A DNA stretch of 64,000 bases from the NCBI RefSeq assembly GCF_036785885.1, contig NC_092315.1:19384026-19448025 (forward strand), read 5' to 3'. The translations under genes were made by a program, and so were the position numbers. The notes beneath the pieces are model-generated. The model made no database searches, was not told where the DNA came from, and worked only from the letters and a program-made list of their open reading frames with translations. Position 1 is the first letter of the stretch, and the number at the start of each line of letters is the position of its first letter. This DNA is from Coffea arabica (lineage: Eukaryota > Streptophyta > Magnoliopsida > Gentianales > Rubiaceae). Shown here piece by piece: positions 34,586 through 46,100 of the stretch.

Positions 34586-35970
34586 ATATATATATATATA
34601 ATAAAGTCGTATCTTCATTCTTATCGCTTCGTGTTTTCACTTTCCTACGTGGCTTAACGAGACAGCAAGTAGTTTCCTACGTGGCTTGCTCCTTTTTTGT
34701 TTGGATTTATATCAATTCTTATTTCCTATATTATATGATTGGTCTGATAAGATATATCAATTCTTAGTCCGATAAAAATTGTTAGTCCGATAAGATATAT
34801 CAATCATACTAAGATATCATACTAAGATATATCAATTCTTAGTCCGATAAGAATTGTTATCACTACAAGAAGTAGAAAAGTAACTAATTTCAATTAATAA
34901 ATCATCTTTTCTTCAAAAAAAATAGTTATTTGGACGATTGTGGTTTTATTTCCTATAATAATTCTTAATATTATAGGATTCTTATTTTCTACCCAATGTT
35001 ATGTACTTTAAGCAACTTAAATCAAGATAAACTTACTTTTAATGTTTTTATCAATATTTCTTTATATCCTTATCAATTCTTATTTCTTATGCCTACACTA
35101 CATATAACCTCTAATATATTGATTTCAAGCATCAAATTCATGGTTAGGTATTTTCAATGCAAGCGGTTGGCACATTAAAACATCGATTTTGAGTTTTCAC
35201 TCCTCTTGATTATCAGGTATATTTTCTTTCAATACATTTTTTTTAAAAGGCATGTTGATCTTCAATAATAAAATACAGGGATATGTTAAAAGTCTTAGCA
35301 AAGTGATGCAACCAGTAGTGCTTGGTTTGTTATATTTGATCAAGAGGCTGAAAGAATAATAGATACAAACTTCCTTTTGTTCTTGAAGAATTTAACAAGA
35401 TAAACTTATATCTAATTTTTTAAAATATTTTTAATAATAGTAGACAATCCGACACTTAATTATCTCAGCCATTGAATATTCTAACAAAAAAAAATCTATT
35501 ATGCATTTCATTTTCAGGAAGGATTTAACAATTAAATCTTGTCATCAATTATAAATAAGATCACGTGGAAACCTTTTGTGTTCCAAATCAAGTTGAACAA
35601 TTACAATCTGGAACAAAGTAGTAATAGATTTACAGTGACTAGATGGTTCCACTGTGATTTTAAGAGGGAAATGCATTTCATGCTTTCACAGGTAATGTGC
35701 AATAAATTTCTCTTATATTTCACATATTATATCTCACATAATATTTTTGCCTTTAATTTTGATAAATCATTATCAGATTGGTGGAACCGACAACCAATAC
35801 CAACCTGAAGTATCTTCTTCCCAGATCCCAATTAGTATAACAGATGATTCTAATCAACAACATTTCAATGCACTTCATATGAATTATTTATCAGAGGGTT
35901 CAACAAAAGTCACAGAGGAAGGGAATCCTCATAAAAAGATTTGCATGAGAAGGTAGATTTAATATACTAT
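34586..35970 (+). other. Possible Helitron-like start and captured exon fragments
   Basis: Near 34600-34680 an AT run is followed by AATAAAGTCG and two copies of TTCCTACGTGGCTT, resembling the 5' ends of some plant Helitrons. At 34730-34860 there are short repeats of ATATATCAATTCTTAGTCCGATAA. At about 35540-35692 and 35778-35955 two open stretches look like exons (VTRWFHCDFKREMHFMLSQ, then a GT donor; an AG acceptor, then IGGTDNQYQPEVSS). They suggest a captured gene piece next to the inner edge of the right TIR. The parent gene is not recognised. Confidence 0.3.
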
Positions 35971-35974
35971 CAAA

Positions 35975-36646
35975 CTTTCAAACTTTTCAAAAATTCAAAA
36001 TGATTAAAAACTTATAATATGACAAAATTTTATTACATATTTTACAAGGTTATCTGAAAAGTGAAACTACTTTTCATAGTATTTTAAAATATATAAATAC
36101 AAAAAAATTTAAATTATACCTATAATCATTTATTATATAGGTATATTACGAGTACTTACTAAATAAGGTATTAAGTTTTAATCATTAATAAAACATCTTA
36201 TCATTATTTCAAATAAACTTTCTAATACTAGATTGAGATAATTTTTTTTATGTAAAATTGTACATGTATTTCAAAAATCAGTAAGTTTTGATCATTAATC
36301 AAATTTACCATGTTATTAGTAAGAATTACTATTTATGTATAAAAACTTACCATTACTTGAACTAAACTTATTCTCTAAAAAGTAAGTTTGGGATATAAAG
36401 CAGTAATTTATTTATATAAAAAGTAAGTTTAATCTTTATTCCAATTTACCTTTTGAGGTATAAAAATTACTAATCTATTAAGGTTAACTTACTATTTTAG
36501 ATGGGAAACTTACTTTCATAGTTTTAGGTGTTATCCTATTTTGATGAATAGGTCTAACAAATAATCAAATGACCGCTAAAAGTGCAACAACCTATTATAT
36601 TAGGTAAAAACGGTTTCGTTACCATAACTATCGTTACTAAAGCATT
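35975..36646 (-). repeat. Right terminal inverted repeat of the 11.1-kb element
   Basis: This is the inverted counterpart of 25508-26170, collinear throughout with small indels. It ends about 10 bases before LRR coding sequence resumes (about 36654). Confidence 0.85.
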
Positions 36647-37944
36647 GTGTCAAATAGGCCTTCTAACAAATCTTCAAATCTTGAAAGCAGCGAACAATAG
36701 GTAATGTGTGAAATATCTGAATTTTATTCTTTTACTCAAGCAATATAACTCGTAAAGAAGTTTATGGAGATAATTGTTTTTTCTTTCCTTCCGTAGTTTT
36801 TGGTTATGTTGTCTCATGTTTTCTTTAGATGATTATGAACTTCATGTCCTGAGCTTAGATGGTTGACTCTGACACTCCATTTGCTTTTTTTCCATATCGA
36901 AAGAAAGTAGACAGGATTAGTTCCAAAAGAAAGCGTAAATATATCACTCAGTACCATGAATTCTAAAGAACATATTTAATGCTAAATGCAGGATAAACGA
37001 TATTCCTGCAAGCATAGGGGAATGCATTTCTCTTGTTGAGGTAAAAGTCTCCTTCGTCTCTACCAGTTTTTCTCTCATTTTTCCTCTTTTTATTTTTTAT
37101 TTTCTATATACATTCTGTAAAGCCATTTGCCAAACGGCCCAAACCCGAATAACAAAGAAGTAAGCTTTTCATGTTTCCTATGTTTGCTGTTCACAGTTCC
37201 CTATCTCAGAATCTCGTCATTTGTTGTTCTGCAGGTTGATCGCTCATCAAATCTCCTGGTAGAATTACCAGAGACATTTGGGAATTTAAAAGATTTGAAG
37301 GTCTATCTACTATCCTTTGTTATCTTGGAATTTCTTTATTCTCGTATCCCTCTTTATTTCAAATTGGAAGTAAAAGTAAGATACGGAATACTAACATCAA
37401 GCCTTGCTACACCAAAAAGAGGGCAAGTAATGCAATTTATCTTTTTCAAGTATATGAATTTGGGATTTGCCCTTGCTCAGTGAAGCTTGTAGGTGCTTTT
37501 AGAACTTCCAGATGTATCAGTAGATTGCCTTACTAATAAAAGCTGTGCAATGTTTCTTAAATTGCCGCGATAGTGACACTCTATATTTGCTCCCATCTTT
37601 TTCTGTATTGCTGGCTTTGTATGCAAGTAATAATGGACTGAGATCCCTCCCCAGTATCCTATTTAAAATGTGTAGCCAACTTTCGATTCTGGATCTGCAT
37701 GGGACAGAAGTAACAATGGATGTTCTTCGCCAGGTTCCTTTTCTTCTCCAAATCACATGTGATTCGGATCCCCTCATTGTATTCAAATTTATGTATGAAT
37801 CCATTTTGTTTCTTACAGTTTGAAGGATGGGATGATTTTGATAATCGCCGCCGCTTGAAACATCAGAAGCAGCTGGATTTCCGAGTTAGTAGGTCAGCTG
37901 AATTTGATGAAGGTGCTGACAACAGCTACGGAGCTGCTAGTTGA

Positions 37945-39069
37945 GAACCTTGCCGGTTGAAGACCTACACAACAGTAACGTAGGAAAGTCATAGTCTGTC
38001 CATTCAAAGTTCTCAGCTGCCAACGGATTTTGTTGCTTGATGGTTCCCAGGCTGTTCATAAATTCATTTCCATACTTTCCTGGGCAAAATTAGGCTGTAT
38101 GATGGATTGGAGAAATTTGTCCTTGGGGATCAGTCTTTTGGGCCACCAAATCTGCCCAAACCCAGTTACGTAAAACAAACGCAATGAAACCATACCAGGG
38201 ATTTGCATAAAGGAGCTTGTAGATGATTGGGCACTTCAACGGCCTTTAGCCACCGATATCTGTCTCCCACACCCCACCCCACCCCCCCCAACAAAAGAGT
38301 TGCTGGCTGAGCATCAGTGGCAAAGGGCAGAGCGTGACATCTGTGAATAATTGAATTTAGGGGGCCCATTATTAGGTATGGACACGCCCCACCACTGGAA
38401 TAAGTAGCTGATGAAATTTCATGTCGTTCCTTCCTCTTGAACCAATAAATTTTGAATTAATTTTTTAAAAAGAAATTTTTTTTTGAGTGAATCTTTTTTT
38501 AAGTAATTTTAAATTAATTTTACATACACCGACAGTATATATATATACAATAACAATTGAACGCATGATATATATACATATAAAATTTAAATTCAAATTA
38601 ATTGTCATTCATATTTGATTGAATGTGTATTCATAGAACTATTTCATGAGGATTAATTCAAAAACATTTTTTATGTAATAAAAGAAGACAAATTTTATGA
38701 TGGTATACTTGGTGCTTCACGTTTCTCTCAAAACAAAAGAAAATCATCTTGAACGGGTATTCCATGAAAGCATAATTCTTGTACATTTAAAGTTTTATTT
38801 CTACAAAATGGAACCACCGGTGAGTAATATCATCAACCATATGTAAAGTATTATCTAATTCCTGCATTTTTCCATTCGGGGGGTAACAACCTTAATTGCG
38901 TGAGAGGCCCCCGCCCAACCTTGCATTTGCCTGCCGTTTCGAAATAAAAGAACGAATTTTGAGTTAAACCAAAGAACGAAAAAAAAAAAGCAGCCATTTT
39001 CATTTTTTTTGTTTTTTGTACTGTACGCTATTTCACCATCTTTTGTGTGGATGGGATTGCTTCTTCGTT
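37945..39069. other. 3' flank of the pseudogene and AT-rich spacer
   Basis: No gene. It contains a C-rich stretch (about 38270-38290), an (AT)n-like patch near 38540 and TA-rich DNA. Confidence 0.6.
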
Positions 39070-39554
39070 AGGGGTGTCAACGAATTAGGTTCAGGATCGA
39101 ATTGAAAATTTTGAATTCGGACACGTTTTTATGTAATAGACTCGAACTTGATTCGTATATCTGATAGTATTGACCTTAGAGTCCCAAAATTGGATACGAC
39201 GGTCCGGATCGGATTCGAGTTTAAAAGGTTCAAATTTAAATATTTCAAAATTAAATCCAAAATTAATCATAAATTCAATCTCCAAACTTAAACAAATCAA
39301 ATTACAATACTAAATCACAAATAACTCGCAATAGTTAATTCAAAATTAATCACAAATCAATCTACAAAATCATTATTAAATTGTTAATTTGGTAAAAGAA
39401 TGTATTTAGAAATATTTATATTTTATAATTATTAATATATTATTCGGATTCGAGTCAAATATGGGTCAGAATCCTATATTTCGTATCCGACACTTTTTTT
39501 ATTATTAAAGTAATCGGATCTGGAAAAAATTTGCCGGATCCATTGACACCCTTA
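39070..39554. mobile_element. MITE-like element with GGGGTGTCAA ends
   Basis: The left end reads TAGGGGTGTCAACGAATTAGG and the right end ATCCATTGACACCCTTA, an imperfect inverted pair typical of hAT-derived short elements. The interior is AT-rich with GGATTCGAGT-type blocks and no coding capacity. No clean 8-bp duplication was identified. Confidence 0.5.
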
Positions 39555-39614
39555 TTCTTGGTATAATCAGTCACCACACCCCAGCCGATCCTCAGCTCCT
39601 TTTAGTGTCCAACA

Positions 39615-39794
39615 ATGGCGTGGTCCTTGGCTGCTTGCTTATTTATATTTGTACTCCTCCTGGCGCTCAAAATTCCCCGGTAAAGAATGATTCTCTGATT
39701 GATTGATTTAATTTTTTTTTTATTTTGGGTTCTTTCTACTAGGACTACTTCAAGTCATCGGAATTGTCCCCACAAGCCTCAAGTGGTGGGGTGA
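39615..39794 (+). CDS. Weak candidate: small secreted peptide, two exons
   Basis: An ATG at 39615 opens MAWSLAACLFIFVLLLALKIP, a good signal-peptide or membrane-anchor profile, followed by a GTAAAG donor (39680). If this is joined to the acceptor before 39742 (TTTCTACTAG), the frame gives RTTSSHRNCPHKPQVVG and a stop, a total of about 39 residues. No known plant peptide family is recognised. The exon-2 DNA is also open in another frame (DYFKSSELSPQASSGG...), so the model is uncertain. It could be a non-coding transcript or chance. Confidence 0.2.
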
Positions 39795-39950
39795 GGAGCA
39801 GAGGAAGTGTCGATTACTTGGGACGGAGCTTCTCAAAAAATGAAGCTCTCAGTATTAATAGTGGGGACGGTTTGTTGTTTAATCAAAATGTTAGGATGCA
39901 GACAACTAGGCCCGCTTCCCTTGTTTTATCTCATCCTAAACAGTAAACAC

Positions 39951-42900
39951 CACTTGCTTCAGTTCTATCTTCCGTCTTTCAATATATGTGTTATCATGTG
40001 TTTATAGTACCACAACTTGTTTGCTCTTTTATTGCTCTGATATCTAGATTCTGTTATTTACAGAGGGAGTGTGAAAAAAATGTACTTTTTAAGAATCTTT
40101 TGCACTGGTTGTTCCTGTATAGTATTTTGCGATTTTGCCTCAGAAAAAGGAAGACAATGGTGCTAGATTGTGGAAGAGATGAGTCCAGAACTATTAAACA
40201 GAAAAAGAAAAAATGAAAACGCTGCTAAAGTACCCAGATACAGATATTAACTTCTACTGGTACATGAGACTGAATAATGCTTATGTTTGCGATTTGGACA
40301 GGGGACACTTGACTCTGGATTTTGGTGGTTCCAGGGCTCACTTTCATTATTGGCAAAGTGTATGAAATTTGCGTAATTTTTGTTTACATGGGAAGGTGGC
40401 TGATTGCTGTTAGAGAGTTTGCTCATTTTTTATGATTACAAATGTGATGCACAAGTATTGAGAGATTGATACAAGGCGAACCTTTTGTAGAATTATTTTT
40501 ACACTAACATCACATCCACATTGCAGATTCAAGTCGTCAATCTGGAATCATATCTCTAGCTATTAATTGGTCACATAATTGATGTTTGTAAGTTGTAACA
40601 TAAGATTGAACCCGGAAGCCTGACATGCTACTTTAGCACTTGGCAAATATTCCTCATTTATAATGGTTGAAAGTATAATGACTTTCATAGATTTTCATTC
40701 TACATTTCCTTCGAGCTCTTTTTAGAAACCCCCCCCCCCCCCACCTCTCCTTCCCTTTTAACAGCATTCGCTATTAGATGCAACTTGCATTTCAGATATT
40801 TAATGCCAATGATCATTCGTAAATGTATTAAGACTCAGTTCTGTGTCTTGTATTCCTCCAAGAATGTGCCTTTTTCAATAAAATTAAATGTAGAAGAAAT
40901 GGAAGGAATAATTGAATTCAAGTCTCCTCTCTAAAACTTCTACTCTGGGAGATTTTTGTGTATTCATTCTACATTGTTTCTCTGATTAGTAGCACAGATT
41001 AACACTATTACCTTGTGAAGGAAAAGCAACATGATTATGCTGGTCAAGTATATTCTGCTCCCACATTGAGCAATGAGGAAAAGGAAGTTGTTGCGGGAGT
41101 TTGATGATGAAATTTGATGACATTACTCAAAACTGATATCTTAGTTTCATTTTGCGATGTTGAGATTATATGATGAAGTTAGACGACTGCAGTGTTACTC
41201 ATCTTTCACCCTATAATCTTGTGTCATCAAATTTCTAGGATTTCTATCAACTTCTTTAATGATTTAGAGTTGATTTTCTCTTTCATGTGTTGATGTCTCT
41301 ATCTTCTCATTTTGAAGCTAAATGGTTTGTTCAGTTTTTATTATGAGATTCTTTTTTCATTAGAGGTTCTTGCTAAATTACTGAAGAAGAAAACTGAACT
41401 TAATTTTTGGCTGTAAGATTCATATGATTGTTCATTCTATCTATAGTAATCCATCTCTTTACCTATTTATAGTAAATCCTAGCTGTATAATTCCAAATAC
41501 TATTTTGTTCCACATGACTAATTAAATGCAAATTGGTCAATAAGAGCTTAACTTGCATGGGATACTTCAATTAACTCTGTGGATATCTGGATGACTTAAT
41601 GTGCTGGAAGTTACTTGCCTACAACAAAGGAATGACGAGGTGAGATGGGATAAGTCACCATCAGATGTTGTATATGTTATTGAAAAAGATATTGTAAATT
41701 TAATTGCTCCTGGCTATGATTGCATACTAGTGGTCAATTCTGCTGAAACTACCGGAATATTGTGGGACTATAAAACTCATTGATGAGCTTTGACCTTGAG
41801 TATATGTCTTTGATCTTGGTGGTAAACTAACAAAAGTTCCTCGGAAATAATATTGTTCATGTCAATGCTTGTGAATTGGGATTCATAGGGTCATGGTGCT
41901 ATAAGTAAGAAATAGATTTTTACTTATTTCTTCGCGAAGCACTAGGCTTATGTATTATTATCCCCTTCCCTCCTCTATCACATCCAGTCAATGTGTTTTA
42001 AGATTTTTGTATTTTAAGATGGTTGGTGACAACATATGTTCAATTGGTGATGCAATTTCATGAATTTATCTGATAATTGTCTACTAATAATATACTTCGT
42101 ATGCGTTAACTACAAATGAGAGAAAGTCAATTGTTAAATTCTTACTTCATTTTGATATTATGGCATGCCGTCTTGCCTTGTTGTTGTGCTATCTCTCATC
42201 AATGGTAGATGCTTTTATCAGTTCTCTTTTCTTTCCTTTGAAGTCATTTATGTCCATCCAAATACCTAATCATTTTTAGAGATCAAATCATATGACATGT
42301 TTGACATGCTAGAGAGTGGTTTCAATTAGACTCTGTATGTTATCATGATTCAGACATTGCTTGTAGCAGTAATGAATACTTGATGTGAAGCACATGACTA
42401 ATCCAAATTATTCTGAAATACCAAATGGCCAACAATTGTTGGATTCTAGCCTAATTCTGGCTCATGATTATGTTAAAATTCTCTCTCTCTCCCTTTCTGT
42501 ACTTCTGAGTATTGTCAATTGAAAATATTTGTGGGGGGACTTGTGAAGAAGAAAGATCAAGTTGCTGCAACTTTTTAGACTTTACCCATTATTTGACCCC
42601 TTTTCTCCTTTGTTATTGAGTTAAAGTACTACCCCTCAGTGTCGGAGAAAAACTTAGAAAGCTCCAATTCTACGCATACTCTAGCAGATAGGAGGAAGTT
42701 ATTTTCTTGTCTTCTTTTTGCTTTTGTTCTACATAACGCCTCTATCTGCTAAGTTTTAGGATTCATATTCACTTCCCATTTCCTCCTTTTTTTCTATTTT
42801 AGTATTTTAAGATTCTGCACGTAAGTATTTTATGGAATTAATTCTTTAATTTGTTAAGAAGTTAAAAAAGATGAAGTGCTGGGAAACCATGGAGAACATA

Positions 42901-43195
42901 TTCTCAAAATCATAATGCAACGTGGTGAATTGTTATCGACAATCATATGTTCTGTTTGATGGCATTTTCTGGTGCAATTTAGACTGAAGAGTCATTAGAG
43001 TAATTAAAAAGTAAATTTGCATGAATTTAGAAAAGTAACCAATAAAGAAAAAATTTTGACAAAGAGTTCTGGACAGAATAAAATATAGGGAACAGAATAA
43101 ACTAGGAAAGTAAGCTGCCAATATACTTGCAAATTCTAATAGATTCAGGGTTGAAGTGTTGTTTTGAGTCAGAATGTCTGTTTCAATCTGCAGGT
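39951..43195. other. Spacer between the small candidate and the calcium pump
   Basis: No supported gene; open frames are short. A run of C (about 40729-40742) and a (CT)n patch (about 42480) are present. The part next to 43195 is the 3' untranslated region of the minus-strand calcium pump. Confidence 0.6.
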
Positions 43196-46100
43196 CTACC
43201 CCAAATTAAAGTGAGAAGAAAGATATTCTCTGCTAACAGGGATGCATTTCACTAGCCAGCCAATTGGCCATGATAATGCAGCAATTGTAATGCATGCAAG
43301 CCATTGTTCCCAGTTCAGTCTCTCAGTGTTCGCAAACCTGTGCAAGAACTCCACCATAATCACTTGAAGAACCACTGTAATTCCTACTATGCCAATGAAT
43401 AGTTTGTTCTTCTGTATTCCTTCAAATATGTTCTTCCTCTCCAGCTTTCTTGCATTGAATTCGTTGAAAAGTTGGCAGAGGACAAAGCTATTGAAAATGA
43501 TGGTGTCCTTAACCTTCTTGTTCACACCAAAGATTGAGCTTCCTCTAAACTGTAGAACCAATAAGACAGTTACCTGATAAAGAGCCTGAGCCATGAGATT
43601 TCGCCACATGATATTGGTTATAAGGGGTTCACTTCGACCTACAGGTTTTTTATCCATGAGGTCATCAGTGGGTTGTTCAGTTGCCAAAGCCAAGGCCCCT
43701 AGAGTATCCATTATGAGATTCACCCAAAGAAGCTGGACAGCTGTGAGTGGTACTTCACCTGATGATATTGCAGCTACGAAGTTGATAACCAGGGCTGCAA
43801 CATTCACTGTGAGTTGAAACTGGATAAACTTTTGGATATTGTAATATACACATCTGCCCCACTTCAGTACTGTTATTACGGAATTGAAATTGTCATCCAA
43901 GATCACAATATCCGAGCTTTCCTTTGCCACCTCGGTGCCTTGTATTCCCATAGACAGTCCAATATCTGCTTCTTTCAGTGCAGGGGCATCGTTGGTTCCG
44001 TCACCTGTGACTGCTACCACCTGGCCTTTCTGCTTCAAACTTTGTACCATCAGAAGCTTGTCAAAGGGGGTTGATCTTGCCATTACCAAAATGCCATCAA
44101 TTTTTTCCATTCTTTCTTCTGGTGAGTAATTTCTGAATGTTGCACCTTCAACTATTGCATTGTTCAGATCTTCGTTGGATTTGAGAATTCCACAATCCAA
44201 TGCTATTGACCGGGCTGTGAAAATGTTGTCTCCAGTGATCATTTTGATGCTAACTCCAGCTTTTCTGCAAGATTCTACAGCAGCTTTGACTTCTGGTCGA
44301 CAAGGGTCCTTCAAACCCACAAACCCTAACAATGTCAGTCCAGTATCTGGAAGATGTTGACATTTTAGTTGACTTTCTTCTGTAAGCCTTTTGCATGCAA
44401 AAGCAATGCAACGTAGGCTTCTGCCTGCCATGCCCTGTATTATTGTTTCAAGTTGCTTTTTCTCTTCGCCATCAATATCTATGAGCATGCCACTTCTGAC
44501 ATAATAATTTGAACACATAGCCAAAATCATCTCTGCTGCTCCCTTCCAGTGCACATGAGTTGTCCTTGTACTACTATTGCTCCTCACCAACATCCCGCTC
44601 CTTTTTTTCTCAGAATTGAAAGGTTCTACATGGACAATTTCGTTTGCATGCTTCACTTGCTGGATGTTCACTTGCATGTCAGAGATGGCCCAGGAAAGGA
44701 GAGCTGACTCAGTTGGGCTACCAGAAATTTCTGGACAAACAGAAGTGGATGATACATGTACTTCTCCTGCAGTATTTAAGCCAACACCTTGTTTTATCAA
44801 TTCAGTAACATCTGGGCTGATTTCTAGTGATTTTTTTTCCTTCCATGACTCCTTGCCTAACCAAAATTCAGTGACCTGCATCTGGTTCAGTGTGAGAGTG
44901 CCAGTCTTGTCGGTGCAGATGGTTGTGGCAGAACCCATTGTCTCACAAGCAGATAACCTCCGGACCAGGGAATGATCAGCCATCATTCTTTTCATTGAGT
45001 AAGCGAGGGTTAGTGTCACAGCCAGTGGCAAACCCTCTGGAATTGCAACTACAACAATTGTAACTGCTAAGGCAATGATACGAACAGCAGCGTTCATGAT
45101 GTGATTGGCATTGGTCTGGCCTTTAATAAACTCTTTTTTCCCACTTTCATCAAAAGTATGTCCTGTAAAGTAACGTATCATCAGAACCATTAGAACGAGG
45201 AAAGCCACGAATAATCCTACTTTTCCAATATAAGATGTTAGCTTGTTTAGCCGGGCCTGTAACGGTGTCTGTTCATTCACGTTCTGAGTTATCGAACTCA
45301 TCATCTGACCCCATGTAGTTTTCATGCCTACAGATGTAACAAGCATGTGCCCATAGCCATCCATGACCTTTGTACCTGACAGCAAAAAAGGGTTCTCGGT
45401 CTCATCGATCTCAACCTGGTCGCTTTCTCCAGTCATGCTAGATTCATCAACCTTCATTGAATGGCCATCCAAGAACAAACCATCAGCAGGAATATGGTCT
45501 CCAGTCTTCAAGAACACAATATCCCCCACAACAACATGGAAGATTGATATGTGTTGCCTCCGCCCATCTCTCACAACTTCCACCTCAATGTTACTATTCT
45601 CGTTAGAAAGCTGCAAGAATTGCCTGCTCTGTTTGAAGTTGCTGATGGCAGAGACTGCAAGAACCAGCACAACAGCAACAACTATACTTCCTCCATCGTA
45701 CCACCCTTCTTTTAGGCCATGCTGCTTGATTCCAAAGCTAAGAGATAAAGCCGCACACAACAGAAGTATGATAATTGTGGAATCTTTAAAGGCTTCTACA
45801 AGGAAACTCATAAAGCCTTTCACAGGCGCCTTCTTGTAAGTATTGGAACCAAACTCGTCAACCCTTTTCTGAATGCTGCCCTGGTCTCCAGAAATACCAT
45901 TCTTTTCATCAGTTTCAAGGATTGCTGCAAGTTTCTTGGTTCCTCCATATTTGCTCAGATCATCAAAGTTTTTGTCTTTAACCAAGTCAGCAAGTACGCT
46001 TTTGTCAACATCGAGAAAGGGTTCATGATCAAGATGATGACTATTACTGGGATCAATATCGATCGCAACATAGGATTGAGTACGTTGCAAGATAGGGCGA

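Larger units (their letters stand above)
25508..36646. mobile_element. 11.1-kb long-TIR DNA element (Mutator-like?) inside an LRR exon
   Basis: The left end (25508-about 26170) and the reverse complement of the right end (about 35975-36646) align along about 660 bases, by eye at more than 80% identity. The outer ends read AATG(T/C)T(G/T)TAGTAAC. The pseudogene exon stops reading as LRR at the left end (NSKLTEN) and resumes at the right end (GLLTNLQILKAANN), so this is one insertion, not two unrelated repeats. Inside are a smaller TIR element (26568-27903), a LINE (28380-33643) and possible captured exons (35560-35955). No transposase was seen, so it is non-autonomous. Long TIRs suggest a Mutator-like element. 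No clean 9-bp target duplication was found; a shared AAATAG near both junctions is the only candidate. Confidence 0.75.
23110..37944 (+). pseudogene. LRR plus ubiquitin-like domain protein (At2g30105 homologue), disrupted
   Basis: The family combines an N-terminal ubiquitin-like domain with leucine-rich repeats; its function is not well established. Exon pieces in order: 23110-about 23250 (MIKVNVKF, then LPRGQKFIFKG in another frame), about 23381-23475 (VDDMTIRSVEI...MLMATQGLHQG), 23587-23746 (RWKAAGVIALP), 24306-24416, 24518-24618, 25429-about 25507, about 36654-36700, 36992-37040, 37235-37300, 37614-37733, and 37819-37944. The last carries the conserved tail GWDDFDNRRRLKHQKQLDFR and the stop. 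Defects: a frame-breaking loss between KVNVKF and DLKSILQPL; no GT donor at the expected end of exon 1; TAG at 23732-23734; GC instead of GT after 24618; an 11.1-kb element inside an LRR exon; and TG instead of AG before 37614. Other exon phases still fit. The identification is strong and the gene is dead. Confidence 0.88.

Noticed and set aside
41601..41783. 60-codon frame starting MLEVTCLQQRND
   Set aside because: No splice context, no similarity recognised, length expected by chance.
43389..45839. Many plus-strand open frames of 60-160 codons
   Set aside because: Shadows of the minus-strand calcium-pump gene.
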